Source: Psilocybe azurescens
Lineage: Eukaryota; Basidiomycota; Agaricomycetes; Agaricales; Agrocybaceae
Direction of reading: 5' to 3'
Length of the DNA stretch: 64,000 nt
NCBI GenBank assembly: GCA_023853785.1
Contig: JAJIRX010000522.1
Span: 248,001 to 312,000, forward strand
Shown here: positions 24,967 to 37,452 of the stretch, piece by piece
How positions within the stretch are numbered: the first letter of the stretch is position 1
How the letters are laid out: every line of letters begins with the position of its first letter
Translations under genes and position numbers: made by a program
The notes under the pieces: generated by a model
Told to the model about the DNA's origin: nothing
The model's database searches: none
What the model saw: the letters and a program-made list of their open reading frames with translations, nothing else

Positions 24967-26745
24967 ATGTACGCCCCATCGCCCCGCATGCCCATCAGCA
25001 GGGGACCATCGCCCGTCCCAGGTGGTCAACCATACTACAATCCTACCATCGGCAGACCCATCAGCAGAGGGCCATCTCCCGCCCCTCCAGGCATGGTCCC
25101 TCGTCCTCCTAGCCACATCTCCGAGGGCCAGGGATACTACGGCGCGCCCCTCTCCCTACGGTGCACCGATCGGCAGACCAATCAGCAGAGGCCCGTCACC
25201 GAATCCTCACAGCGTCTCTCCTGCCGCTGGCGGGTTCCAGGTCGGAGAAGAGGGCGAAATCTCCCAATCCTTATGGACGCCCTGTTACCACCGAGCCGAT
25301 TGCGTACCGGGATGAGATGCTGTATCGAGACCAAGTCTCGGTCTTGATAGCTGCCAAAGATCGCCAGATCGCGGCCACTGGACGCATCCCCGTGGATTCC
25401 ACTCAACTTTCCCTTTTCTTCCGAGCTAAGGTCTGTCTCCCTTTCAGTCGCATCCGCTTGTCGGTGAACTGTTAAACTCATTGATCTGTGATGTTTAGGA
25501 TGGTATCACGTACTCGCTCGATTTTCCAGTTGACACTGGGTATACCACGCCTCCGGCTCTGGACGTGCTGATTTCCATCTGCAAACCCAAACCGCGTCAA
25601 ATGTCTGATTATGATGGGTACAGAGATCGAGAGGCTCTTGCGTACCCACCCGGATTTCCGCACACGACCTCGCTCGAGATATCTAACTACCCTGTACTGG
25701 ATGCCGTCCGCAGTGCTCTGTTCCCTGTCCTGCCGCCTGGACAGTATCTCACAGCCGTGCGGGACAGCTTAGACGTCGCTATCACTGGAAGCCACGTTGC
25801 GAAGAGCTATCCAGCGCATATACGCCAGGACAACAGAGCAGCGACCCTCCTCGTCACACTCCCTGTGCGCTATCGCGGCGGTGCCGTCGTCGTCAGCGAC
25901 CACGAAGGGCGAGAGGAGAAGTTCCTAGGCAATGGTGGAAAACCCACGGACATCGAATGGGTGGCTTTCCGCTCTGATTCAGCGTACGCTGTCGAGCCTG
26001 TGCAGAATGGGTGCATGATCACGATATCTTATGGAGTTTATATCAAGTCGTTCGGTCCAACGAATCCGACTGTGGATACGTTGATGACACCCAGCGACCG
26101 TTTCTTCGATCTGCTGTCGCCCATTCTGAACAACTCCCGTGGACGAAGCATTGCTTTCCTCCTGAACCACGACTACAACATTGATCCTGCTGAGGCGGTA
26201 GCTAATATCCTTGTTCCTCAGGTCTGTATTTTCGGTGTTCTGCATCTGAATAATGCTGAACTTTCCTCCTTTTGTTGGTGAAACAGCTCAAAGGAGGTGA
26301 TGCCCTTCTGTATGACGCCTTCAAATTTCACAAACTCGCTCCGGAGCTGCACTGGACTGCCGGTGGTTTCATTTGGCCATTAGATCACACCCTTGAATCC
26401 TTCGGAGATGACGAAGTTGCTAATACAAACCCAATCAAGAACATGCCAGCCGCCCATGGCAGAGCACCGTTTGGCGCCATCAATGCGCCGAGAGGAACCA
26501 TCGCGCCCGTTCGAGGCGCTTTCGGTGCTTACCCTGATCCGAATGTCAACGATGAAGACATCGATGGGCTGCGAACCAAGGTGCAGAATAGTGGTGGCAT
26601 CACGCTCGCGGAGGCCAATATCACCCTGCTCACTGACGCGAGAAATCCTGCACCCAGCGTGGGCCGCGAGCGCGTCTACTTTATCTCGAACGGCGAATTG
26701 GAGAAGCTCGTGGTCAACGTGCTGCTAGTCGTCTACATTCCTTGA
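24967..26745 (+). CDS. 2OG-Fe(II) oxygenase-like protein with Pro-rich N-terminus, copy A
   Basis: Three exons: 24967-25430, 25499-26221 and 26287-26745. The first encodes a low-complexity Pro/Gly/Ser-rich region with repeats of the type GRPISRGPSP, ending at DSTQLSLFFRAK. The second contains DSLDVAITGSHVAKSYPAH, TLLVTLPVRYRGGAVVVSDH and ITISYGVYIKSF. The third has KGGDALLYDAFKFHKLAPEL and ends VVNVLLVVYIP. 'LPV.Y.GG.LVV.H.G' is the double-stranded beta-helix strand pattern seen in prolyl-4-hydroxylase-like 2OG proteins of basidiomycetes, but the iron ligands are not certain. The frame in exon 1 needs one base fewer at 25147-25150 (CCCC) and at 25244-25245 (GG). It is the intact member of a tandem pair. 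Confidence 0.55.
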
Positions 26746-27943
26746 ACAATGGCAATGCCTGACGTTTTCTGTATTTCATTTTTTCACTGCTCAATCAGTT
26801 ACGCGACTCTTCTTCTGCATCTCATCTACTTCACAATGTACAAAAATCCTCCTTTATCATTCATACAAATGGCTTTCATATAATACATACAAAGCATCAA
26901 CCTTACCGTATTCATGCGGACAGTAAACCTAGCTGTACGGTGATCGATCGATGAAACTTCACGCAAATTACGACACATCCCTACAGCTATGCGCGCAGTT
27001 GGCAGGGTTACTTTGGATGTCCGTATAGAAAGCCCTTTAAAAGGAAATAAGCTTCTTGCACTGACTCCCTGTAGACCAGTTGTGATTCTGCGTGGCCAAG
27101 CAGTATCTTACTGGCTATGCATACAGCTAGAAGGTCTTTTCCAGGATCATGTAAAAATAATCAGAAGATGGCTCAAGATGTCTCTATTGAGCGGAAAGCC
27201 CATGCGATACAAGTGTTGGCCATTTTGATTGCGACGCACCGACCACAAATAGATGTCTAAGGTTGGCCCTCCAAGGTTCTCCAGCAACCAGGCTGATTCT
27301 GAAATCTGCAATTCTGAGATAGAAAACGTGTGATAGTCTGGTTTGAGGGTTTGATAGAACGAAGCCCACTGACTTTGAACGGTCACTATCAAGTTGCCGC
27401 TAGGTGGGCGCGTTCAAATTCAGTCACGCGGGGACACTTACCCTTGCTCAGCGCTCAACATCAACTCTTGCTCTTGACTCTGACCTTGGGCCTTAGGCTA
27501 CCTGAGGGCGCCTGAGTGACTCCTTCAAGTCTGTTCCTAGGCTGTCTTCGCATTGACATAGGACATCTTTGTCTTGCTCGCATTCTTTCCGATATGAAGA
27601 TACGATTCAGCTGCAGCATCCTCAATCACAGTTCCAGACACACGATTGGAACATAATTGGAGCAAGACATCAGTTTTATACTTATGGATGGTCCGTATGT
27701 CCATTTTGCTTTGCCGTAGCCCTGTAACTTGCGGTTTCAAGCAACTAGTGTGAACTTGACAGGAGACGGAATATTTTTTATCTCGGTTAGATCACCCTGA
27801 ATGGGGTGACTAACATGTAAAGATAAACATTGATTGGCCACTTGACTTCAGTGTTTGCAATCGTTACAAGTGACCATTAAGCCTATATTCTTGCCCATCA
27901 ATCTTTAGAGCCCGTTATCACCAGTGTATTCCTCGGGGCCCCT
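26746..27943. other. intergenic with F-box-start relic
   Basis: On the minus strand near 27160-27215 a short segment reads PLNRDILSHLL. It is closely similar at DNA level to the start of the F-box relic at 56098 and then stops. It seems to be a truncated copy of that gene's first codons. The rest holds no recognisable gene. Confidence 0.4.
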
Positions 27944-29860
27944 ATGCCACCTTTGAACAGCAGGAGTAGACCGAATTCTCCCAACCCTTCTCGAGGACTT
28001 GTTTCTCCTCCGAGTGGGCCTGCCGGGTTCCAGGTCGCGCCTCATCCTCCTAATCGCAATCCAGAGGACAGGGATACTATGGCGCTCCCGTTCCCTATGG
28101 TGCGCCCATCGGAAGACCGGCCAGCAGAGCCCTGTCTCCCAATCCTCATAGTGTCTCCCTCCCCGGCGGTGCGACGTTTCAGGTCAAGAAGAGGACGAAA
28201 TCCTCCAATCCTTATGGCCAACCTATTTATGCGATGTACGCCCCAGCACCCCGCATACCCATCGGCAGGTGCTCATCTCACGTCCCAGGTGGCCAACCGT
28301 ATTACAATCCAACGATCGGCAGGTCCATCAGCAGGGGACCATCTCCCACCCCTCCAGGCATGGTCCCTCGTCCTCCTAGTCACATCTCCGAGGGCCAGGG
28401 ATACTACGGCGTTCCCACTGCCTATGGTGCACCCATCGGCGGAGGATCATCTCACAATCTTTGTAACATCCCTCCAGCTGCAGGTCAAAAGAGAGCAAAA
28501 TTGGCGACCTGTTACCGCCTAACCCGAGCCGATTGCATACCGGGATGAGATGATTTGTCGAGACCAAATCTGGGCCCTGATAGCTGCCAAAGACCGCCAG
28601 TTTGCGGCCACTGGATGTATTCCAGTGGATTCCACCCAACTCTCACTTTTCTTCTGAGGCCAGGTGAGATTTTCTGTCTCTTTGTGGTCGCTTCCGCAAG
28701 TTGTTGATCAGTTGGCTCTTCGGTATCGATCTAGATCTTTAGGCTAGTATCACGTACTCTCTTAACTTTCCAGTTAACACTAGGTACACTACTTGTGAGC
28801 TTAATCCTCAAACGTCAAATTATAATGTTCCCAGAGATCAAGAGGCACTGTCATACCCACCCGGCCTTCCCTACACAACCTCCTTCGAAACCTTCATTTA
28901 CCCAGTCATGGATGTGGTTCGAAATGTGTTATTCCCCCTTTGCACTGTCTTGACAGTATCTCATATCTGTGAAAGACAGTTTAGGCATGAACACTCCCAG
29001 CAGCCATGTTTCAAAGAAATAAGAAAAGCAGGCAGGATTCAAGAGTAGCAACCCTCATCATCACACTGCCCGTATGCTACCCCAGTGGTCCTGTTGCCGT
29101 CACTTATCACGAAGGATAAAAGGAGAAACTCTTGGGAAATGTCGGAAAACCTACGAAGATTGAATGGATCGCTTTGCGCTTTGAGGGCGGACGCTGTCGA
29201 GCCTGTGCAGAGTGGATGCATGATCACCATATCTTATGGAATTCATATGGCGTCGCACGGCCACACGAACCCTAATCTGACTGTGGATACCCTGATGACC
29301 CCCAGCGACTGTTTCTTTGATCTGCTTTTGCCTATTAACTCCCATGGACAAAGCATTGCTTCCCTCCTGAACCACGACTACAATATCGATGCCGCAGAGG
29401 CCGTAGCTGATACCCTACGTTTCTCTGGTTCACATTTATGCTTTGTTTAAATTCATCATACTTATGTCTTTTTCTTCAGACAAATAGCTCAAAGGAGGTG
29501 ATGCACTTCTGTACGACGCCTTCAAACTCCACAAACTCGCTCCTCAATTGCACTGGACAGGTGGTGGTTTCATATAGCCATTAGATTATACCTTTGAATC
29601 CAGCGGCGACGGCGTCCACACTAATATAAATCTTATTAAGAGCTTGCTAGCACCTCATGGCAGGACTGGCCCACATGTTGCAAGAGCAAACATCGATGGG
29701 CTGCGAATTAAGGTGCAGAAAAATGGTGGTGTCACGCTTGCAGAGAGGCCAACACTATCCTTCTCACTGGTGCGTGGGCCGCGAGCACGTCTACTCCACT
29801 TTAAACAGCGATTTGGAGAAGCTGGTTGCCAATGCTCTGCTTATGGTTTACATTCCTTGA
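27944..29860 (+). pseudogene. 2OG-Fe(II) oxygenase-like, decayed copy B
   Basis: Tandem duplicate of the gene at 25.0-26.7 kb. It retains the Pro-rich start (GRSISRGPSPTPPGM), YRLTRADCIPG, GCMITISYGIHMASH and the end LMVYIP. It has many stops and frame changes spread over its length, including a TAG inside 'GGGFI-P' near 29577, and lost parts of the middle domain. Its N-terminal region is longer than copy A, with the Pro-rich module repeated twice. This level of damage exceeds the scattered homopolymer errors elsewhere, so I regard it as a true pseudogene. Confidence 0.75.
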
Positions 29861-30176
29861 CGAAGAGCAGGACTGTCTGTCTTTTACAGACTTGCCGTCT
29901 CTATTTTTCATAGGCCAACTACTTTACTAGATTCGAAGGTATTCGTTCATCTATCTGTTTCACAATGTATTCAAAGAACCTCCTGTACCAATCCCTACAT
30001 CAACCATTAGATAAAAATTTTGGCGCACATGGTATTAGCTGTGTTGTGTTCATTTGGATAGAGACAGACAAAGCGGTGGGCGACAGTCCGGTGTAACTAC
30101 AAATTTGCTGCGAATATCCATAATATATACAATAAGAAAAACATTTGCAGTTGTCATAACGGGCGAAATGGTTTTA
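29861..30176. other. flank of the transposon insertion, nothing recognised
   Basis: AT-rich spacer between the decayed 2OG copy and the left target-site duplication of the KDZ element. Confidence 0.4.
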
Positions 30177-30183
30177 TTTCTCT
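30177..30183. repeat. left target-site duplication TTTCTCT(C)
   Basis: TTTCTCT here is repeated directly after the right inverted repeat at 52019-52025. The next base is C on both sides (30184 and 52026), so the duplication can be counted as 8 bp if that C is assigned to it. Eight-bp duplications are known for Zisupton-type KDZ transposons. Confidence 0.75.
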
Positions 30184-30314
30184 CACATAGGGCAGCTACA
30201 TTGTAGCGAGTGACATGGGCCGTAGAACGCACACAATGTATACGTGTGACACGGGGCCATAGAATTCTATGGAAACCACGTACATTTTAGTGTGGTGGGA
30301 ATTACTTACAAATG
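30184..30314 (+). repeat. left terminal inverted repeat of the KDZ element, 131 bp
   Basis: Starts CACATAGGGCAGCTAC and ends TTACTTACAAATG. It is an exact reverse complement of 51888-52018 over the full length. It contains a 16-bp perfect palindrome, CCATAGAATTCTATGG, at 30257-30272. Confidence 0.92.
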
Positions 30315-30611
30315 TAGCAAATCGGTAGATGCTGTGTAATTCTATGCTGGTAGGGTCGGCGGCGAAGATATCCGCCACAAGCTGACCAAAGTAGTTTGCT
30401 CAGTAGAGGATACATTCAGCTATGATCTATGACTTGCTTGGGAGTGAATATAATGTCAACCGCCTGAAATTCAAACCCGTTATGCATTTCTCGGCAGGAT
30501 GGTCGGGTAGGAGAACTCGGCCTCAGACAATATCAGCATATGAAGCAAACAGAAAAACAGAGATGCAATTCAAATCTATCAAAATGACAATATATGGCTC
30601 CATCAAATCAT
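30315..30611. other. left arm of KDZ element, non-coding
   Basis: About 300 bases between the left inverted repeat and the stop of the split companion gene. No TCGGNNCCGA palindrome and no gene seen. Confidence 0.5.
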
Positions 30612-30833
30612 TTAAAATGTCAGTTCACCACCTTCCTCATCATCTGCATCTTGTTCTTCACCGCTGTAACCATCGGCATAATCATCGGCTGGAAGCCAAG
30701 TGTCGTCGACAAAACCAAAAAAACGAGGGGGGAGAACGGACGAGAAAGTGTGATTCGAGTGGGAGTAACAGTATCGACATTAGTTCCTTGATAAACCACA
30801 CTCATTGAAGATTCGGCTGGAGACACAGGCCGG
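30612..30833 (-). pseudogene. 3' end of the KDZ companion gene split by the retrotransposon
   Basis: Minus-strand reading gives DDTWLPADDYADGYSGEE followed by an acidic end, DEEGGELTF and a TAA. Its acidic, tryptophan-containing style matches the repeats at 38.7-39.4 kb on the other side of the LTR element. I therefore infer that both pieces were one gene before the insertion. Confidence 0.55.
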
Positions 30834-31378
30834 TGTGGAGTATTATGACATCCTGAAACCAAGGGAATGTCGATCCGAGCACAGCCACGCCTAGAAACAT
30901 GAATAAGCGAGCCGACACGATAAAAACGGGCGTATTACTAAAAGAAGAAATACCGAAATATCAGTAAAGCGAAGCGGATTAATATTAAAGTACACGGAAT
31001 ATAATTAAGCGCCCGTCGCTTTATCATTAAAAGAAAATCTACATAAACAGAAATAATATAAACAGTAGTATACAATAGTAGAGAAAGTATATAAACCGTA
31101 GAATAATAGCTCCAGGACTCCCAGTGAAAAATCAGCATCTAGTTCAAGACTCTTCCTGTGTGAAGAAACACTGTCAACAGCTCGACAACTATTTGATTAG
31201 TTGTTTATTACTCGCATTCTCATCGTGTTCAATCGTGTTAAAACATAGTTGTATTGCTATATAGTTAGCTATACAACTATTGAAGTATATATTGTATTCT
31301 ACAACCCCATAGGTGACTAACAGAGTTAGCCACCGTTGTGAGACAAAGTCTCAACTCGAACCGATATTCGTCATCACA
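30834..31378 (+). repeat. 5' LTR, 545 bp
   Basis: TG..CA-bounded. Compared with the 3' LTR it differs by three substitutions, all at CpG positions, plus four small indels. Confidence 0.95.
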
Positions 31379-31380
31379 AC

Positions 31381-31397
31381 TGGAGCCCACCGCGAGG
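31381..31397 (+). other. primer-binding site of the retrotransposon
   Basis: TGGAGCCCACCGCGAGG begins two bases after the 5' LTR. TGG is the complement of a tRNA CCA end, as expected for priming by a host tRNA. The particular tRNA was not identified. Confidence 0.6.
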
Positions 31398-31672
31398 GGG
31401 TTCTAGAATTCTATATTTATTTGCAAAAATTTGAACACTGTCTGCGAAGGTTCTAGAGGAAAGAACCTAAGAAATCGTCACGGCAGATTCGACCCAAGAA
31501 CGATTTTGGACTGGAAAATCGGACCAGTCGGCAAATCCTGCAAACGTAGAAGATTCGTTTAGACCAAGACTTAGACCGGGCGGTCTGGACGCAACAAAGA
31601 CGAAGATCAGTGGGAGACTCGTCACTCGAAGAGACTGGATTTGAGAATATACAACCAATACGCTTGTTCCAA

Positions 31673-32721
31673 ATGCCCAACCCAGATGAACCAAGGACGC
31701 CATCACGAGCCCCAGATGAAACCACAGGAATGGAGTCACCTACAGCAGTCACTCCGGTCGTGGTAACCACTGGGAAGGCACTACGTATGCCAAACGATAC
31801 GGAAACCAATGCTCCAAAATTTGATGGAGATGCCGAAAAACTGAACCGATTTCTAAAACATGTCGAAAATTGGGCAACGGCATGTAAGCTAACTGATGAA
31901 CAAACAATTGAGGCCGCCATCAGCTACGTAGTGAGTAAAAAGGAAAGAGGGTGGTGGAAAAACAGACCGGCCTACAAAACCAAGAATTGGGAACAATTCA
32001 AAAATGAACTGTTCGAAATGTATCCTGGCGCTGAAGAAGACGAAGAATTCACGATAGACGACCTGCATGCCCTAATCAACAAGCAAGCCAAAAAACAAAT
32101 CCAAGATCAGTTCGAACTTGGTGCTTACTATAGAGAATTCACGGGCATCACGGATTATATGGCACGGGATCCCGAGAAGGCTGTGAACAACCAAGGCGAA
32201 CTATTTATGAGAGGCCTACAGCCAGCCTTCCAAGAGAAAATCGACGCTCGGCTGCAAATCAAAGAACCAGATCATGCACTCAAAAAAATCGTGGAGTTTA
32301 AAGAAAAGTTTACCAGGCCGGGGTGGAAATCGCCTCCCGCCCCAATATAATGAAAAAGATCGTGGATGAAAGCAATCCTGGGGGTGCGAGAGGCTCGTCG
32401 ACCTCGGTATCGGCCTCGGTCAAACCTCAAGAGCAAGCCGCTCAGCCAAATACCTTTGATATGACAAAACTGCTAGAATTAGTAGCAGCAAATAAAGATC
32501 AAGCGCCTCAAATACTCACTTTAATGAGCGCTATGATCAACAAAGTACCAGATAAGAAACGATTTCAAGGAGCGACTGGTGGTAAGCCACGAAATACTGA
32601 CTGTATTTTCTGTGGCGATCCGAACCATTTCCACAACGAGTGTCCCAAGGTAGCTGAGTATATCAGCAAAGGGCTATGCAAAAGAGACGATAATAATCGA
32701 ATAGTATTACCGGACGGCTGA
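31673..32721 (+). CDS. gag-like polyprotein with CCHC zinc knuckle
   Basis: The ATG at 31673 is used; the frame is open upstream but only from a GTG. A capsid-like helical region (NRFLKHVENWATACKLT, GWWKNRPAYKTKNWEQF, LFMRGLQPAFQEKID) is followed by a nucleocapsid knuckle CIFCGDPNHFHNEC with the C-x2-C-x4-H-x4-C spacing. The frame changes once near 32340, between the capsid and knuckle parts. Gag packages the element RNA in virus-like particles in the cytoplasm. Fungal retrotransposon; no host gene is involved. Confidence 0.8.
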
Positions 32722-32998
32722 AGGGTCCCACATTACACCGATGGAAAGACCCTGATGGAAAAATTGGATAACTGGTATAAGGCCAATCCAAAACCAGGGG
32801 CCACGGTATCAGCAAATATCCAAGAAATATCTACGCTGAAAAAAAGAAGCAGATACGGAATCAGCACCGTGTGCAAGAGGCGAAGAAATTAGAAATGATA
32901 TCATACCAGAAGTCTCGTTTAACGAAATCGAAAACTTACAACTGCTCGAAGGCACTTGCAGTGCAAGCCCAGAAGAAGGCTGAAGAAAAAGAGCGCAG

Positions 32999-35900
32999 AT
33001 GAAAGCAAAACCGCAAACACGAAGCGTGACCAAGCAGGCCGCCATAGCAGGAAAAGAGGAAGGGCCTGCCAAAGAAGAAATCGATAAAGCACGAAGAGAC
33101 CAATCAAGCTCACCGGTACCAGAAAAGCCCAGAACCGTACACACACCAGTGGAGGTTCAAGTGCCAGAAGAATTGGCTATGGAATCGGCAGCTCAACCGC
33201 AATACAAGTATGCGTCCCCAGCAGAGGATGTAAAAGCGGCGAAAGAAGTGGTTGAAACCAGCCTAGATTGTATGGTGACGCTGTCGCTCAAACAGCTGTT
33301 AGCAGTGGCACCGGACGTGCGAAGAAACTTCAAAGAGCTCGTAGTTACACGTCGAGTGCCGAATCATGCTCCTTTGAGAGAAAATACCACGGAGATTGCA
33401 TCATTTTACAACGCACTACCTCCCACGCTGGACGACGTAATCGTCAGCGAACCATTACGAATCCCTGAGAAGCATCGACGTGTTGATTGACGGAACAGTA
33501 CCCGCGGAGGCGGTTATTGACAGCGGCTCCCAGATTATAGGTCTTAGTAGGGAAGTGTGGGAGCACACATCACTGCCGCTGAAAAGAGACCAACTGGTCC
33601 ACCTGGAGTCAGCCAACCAGTCCAAAGACACGTCCCTTGGACTTCTACAGGACGTGAAGCTAGTTGTTGGAGGATCAACTTTCTTCGTGCAAGTGCAGGT
33701 GTTAGAAAACGCGTCGTGACGACATGCTTCTAGGCCTGCCTTTCTTCACCCTGACCGAGGCTGTAGTGCGGCATCACTCCAATAACGAAGCATCCCTAAC
33801 GCTACAGGACCCGAACGCGGGCACCCAGATTAAGGTCATCACGAAACCCCGAATACGGAATGGCACTGCCGCGCTAAACTCAATGTCAGTCAAGAAAGAG
33901 CAAGAAAACGATAGGTGCCAAGCAGCTGGGCCCTTTTCTAACAAGGAAGAAAACTCGACAACGTTTCAAATAGTATTTGATGAAGTAAAGCATCCGTTAG
34001 GAGAGTTAACGCCTGTCGAGTGCTTTGCATATAAGAAAGTTGCAAACCGAATTGTACCAGTGGCTACAACGTTATCTGAAAAGTTTAGAATGATACGGAG
34101 ACGTCCGTCCGATCCTCTCAAGGACATGCCAGACTTGCCTACTGTCCCTCCCGACTTCACCCCCGGAGTGCGATATACGGCCGAGCGAAAAGAGGCTATG
34201 AACATCAACAAGAATGGGTTCCTGTGGCCCTAAGAGGAGAAGCTCGTGCATTATTTGATCAGAATGCAAGAAAGGGGTTTCGCATGGGACGAGACAGAGA
34301 AGGGGAAGTTCTCGTCAGACTACTTTGATCCCGTGGTTATTCCAACAATAGAACACGTACCATGGGTACTAAAGAACATTCCGATACCTCCTGGCATGTA
34401 TGAGAAAGTGGTCGCAATCATAAAGCAGAAGATTGCCTCAAAAATATATGAGGAATCGAGCTCCTCTTACCGCTCAAGATTTTTCTGTGTCCCAAAGAAG
34501 GACGGAGTGTCGTTACGTCTGGTGCATGACCTGCAACCCCTTAATGCGGTCTCAATCAAGGATAGCGCACTCCCTCCAATGCTTGAACCATATGCGGAAT
34601 CATTCGGGGAAGAGGGTGCTATGGTATGTTCGACTTGTTTGTCGGATATGACCAACGCGAACTGGCGGTAGAATCGCGAGACCTGACTACCTTCCAGACC
34701 CCATTAGAACGCTACGTCTTACCTCAATCCCCATGGGATACACAAATTCCATGCAGATCCAACATGGAGATTTGACGTTCTTGTTGAAAGACGAAATCCC
34801 TGACGTAGCTGCACCTTTCGTCGATGATGTTCCTGTCAAAGGGCCAGCAACGCGCTATGAACTCCTACACGGGCGGCTATGAGGTCATACCAGGGAACCC
34901 TGGTATCCGCCGCTCTGGGAACATCTAAACAATGTCAACCCGCGTCATACAGCGCATAAAGCACGCAGGGCGGTACCTTCTCTGGCCATAAATCCCACTT
35001 TTGCGTCCCTGATGTGGTGGTAGTAGGCCACAAGTGTACCTATGACGGCCGAGAACCTGATGTAGCGCTGACTGCAGAAAATTCGGGACTGGCCGCCCGT
35101 GTGCCAATATCACCGATGTGCGCGGTTTTCTAGGTACTATAGGAACAATTAGAATCTTTATCAAAGATTTTGCTCAGCACGCCCGCCCCCTTGATTGATC
35201 TTACCAGAAAAATGCTGAGTTCACTTTCGGGCGACGCCCCACTTACAAAGTATGGATAAACTAAAACAACTGGCTGAAGAGTGCCCTGCCATCAAGGCCA
35301 TTAATTACCAATCGGATAATGAAGTTACACTAGCAGTTGATTCATCATGGAAGGCGGTTGGTTACGTGTTGTCCCAGCAAGGAGACGATGGCAACGCTAT
35401 CCCTCACGTTTCGGATCCATCACATGGAATGAACGTGAGCAAAAATACTCTCAAGCGAAACTGGAGTTGTACGGCTTGTTTCGTGCCCTTAAAAGACGCT
35501 TCGAATGTGGATCATAGGCGTCAGAAACTTGGTCGTCAAGTGGACGCTAAATATATTAAAGGGATGATTAATAACCCCGATATCCAGCCCAACGCAACAA
35601 TAAATAGGTGGATTGCGGGCATCTTACTGTTTGATTTTAAGCTAAGGCATGTTCCGGGAAAAGAGCACGCTGCGGCCGATGGCTTGTCTCGCCGGCAGGA
35701 ATCATCCTTTGACCCCGTAATTATTGATGACGGCGAAGACTGGATCGACAAAGCGAACTGCTTCGCTATTGAATGCCTTAACCTTGACATCGCCGTGGAA
35801 CCAAATATCGAGTCCCAGCCCGGAACTCAGATTCCCCGCTCAAGTCGCTGGCAAGAGCGCAGGACACAAAGCTGGTGGCTATTCAACACTTCCTCAAGTC

Positions 35901-37211
35901 CGCTGAACGCCCCAACCCGACTTGTCCTCAGAACAGCTGAAGCAATTCGTGCACAGCGCCACCATGTTTTTTGTCCAGAATGGGAAGCTGTGGCGCAAGG
36001 ATCAGCGCCTAAAACATAAAATTGTCGTCCCGGAGGATCAGCGTCTATCCCTTATCAAACAGGCACACGACCTTATCGGTCACAAAGGAATATACACAGT
36101 CCGAAACACGCTTCTTGAACGATTTTGGTGGCCTGCGCTTGACCAGGATGTTAAATGGTACGTGCGCACGTGCCACATTTGTCAAACACGGCAAACTCTC
36201 CGTATCCGCATCCCACCGACAGTTGCTGTGCCCGCAGGCCTATTCAGAAAAATATATATCGATACCATGTTTATGCCCAAGGCAGCGAACGGCGCTCGTT
36301 ACCTGACGCATGCGCGCTGTTCATTGTCTGCATATCCGGAGTGGAAGGCGCTGGTTAGAGAAACCGCAGAAACCCTGAGCGCATTCCTGTGGGAATTAAT
36401 CTGTCGATATGGGCCGTTCGAAGAATTAGTTACAGACAATGGCCCCGCCTATGTCCAGTCGGTCTCTATCCTGTGCGATAAATACCACATGCGGCACATT
36501 AAAATCTCACCATATAATTCAAAAGCGCAAGGAATCATTGAACGTCAGCACTTTGATGTGCGCGAGGCCATTGTGAAAGCAACCAGCGGGGACATGTCCA
36601 GATGGCCTGAGGCTGCCGCCGCTGTCTTCTGGGCGGAGCGCATTACCGTACAAAAATCAACAGGCTATACCCCTTTTATATCGCACATGGGGTAGAGCCC
36701 ATGCTCCCTTGATATTGCAGAAGCGACATATATGGCGCCAGAACTAGACCACCCTGTTCCTACTGAGGAACTGATTGTCGCGAAGGGCAAGGATGTTGCA
36801 GAAACGCCCTGAAGACCTCGAACACGTCAAAAATATGGTACTCAGTGCGCGGCTGTCTTCGGTCGAAAACTACAAAAATTGTACAAAAGCTCGTTCCGAA
36901 ACTTCGACTTTAAGCCAGGTGCATTAGTATTAGTGCGCAACTCTAAATACGATAAGGCGGTCGGCAGCAAGACTATGCCACGCTATATTGGTCCTATGAT
37001 TGTCCTGCGCCGTACAAAGGAGGATCGTATCAGCTAGCTGAACTCGACGGCGCCATCTCCAAGCTGCGCTTCGCAGCGTTTTCGCTTAATTCCCTACCGG
37101 CCACGAGACTGGAAGGAAGTGCAGCTCACTCGCATGGAGGACGATGCAGTCCCGCCACACATTTCTGAATTAATGGATACCGATAGCGAGGATGAACCAC
37201 CAAGGTTCTAA
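32999..37211 (+). CDS. pol polyprotein: protease, RT, RNase H, integrase (frames broken)
   Basis: Domains in order: aspartic protease with AVIDSGSQIIGLS near 33.5 kb; reverse transcriptase with RSRFFCVPKKDG, LRLVHDLQPLNAV, GYDQRELAVESRDLTTFQTP and a polymerase box reading FVDDV near 34.8 kb; RNase H with VTLAVDSSWKAVGYVLSQQG and LRHVPGKEHAAADGLSRRQ; integrase with an HHCC-like part (HDLIGHKGIYTVRNTLLERF, WYVRTCHICQTRQT), LVTDNGPAYVQS and GIIERQH; and a GPY/F-like tail (MPRYIGPMIVLRRTK). At least five frame changes split it into pieces. Some may be assembly errors, so functionality cannot be judged. Confidence 0.85.
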
Positions 37212-37452
37212 GTCCTTCCCTCGCACCGTTTCACAGTGTTAGAACAAAAGGAGTCCGGAGCGCTTCAAATTTTTAATCTCTTCAAGAAAAGCAAAAACAG
37301 AACGTTCAGAACATACAAAACAGGAACAAAAACATATCAGCTCTCTTATAAAAACAGTGCAGTGCACTTAAAAGGCTGCATGGCACCGAAATTAATTGCA
37401 TAAAACTATAAAATCAACAAAATACAAGAAAACGGCAGAAGTGAAGACAATA

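Noticed and set aside
24967..26745. TET/JBP-type DNA dioxygenase
   Set aside because: KDZ elements are often linked to TET/JBP genes, but this gene lies outside the element and shows no TET signature that I can recognise.
30315..30833. Plus-strand open frame at 30422-30808 in the left arm
   Set aside because: Composition is His/Lys/Asn-rich and it overlaps the minus-strand end of gene B, which has the expected acidic style.
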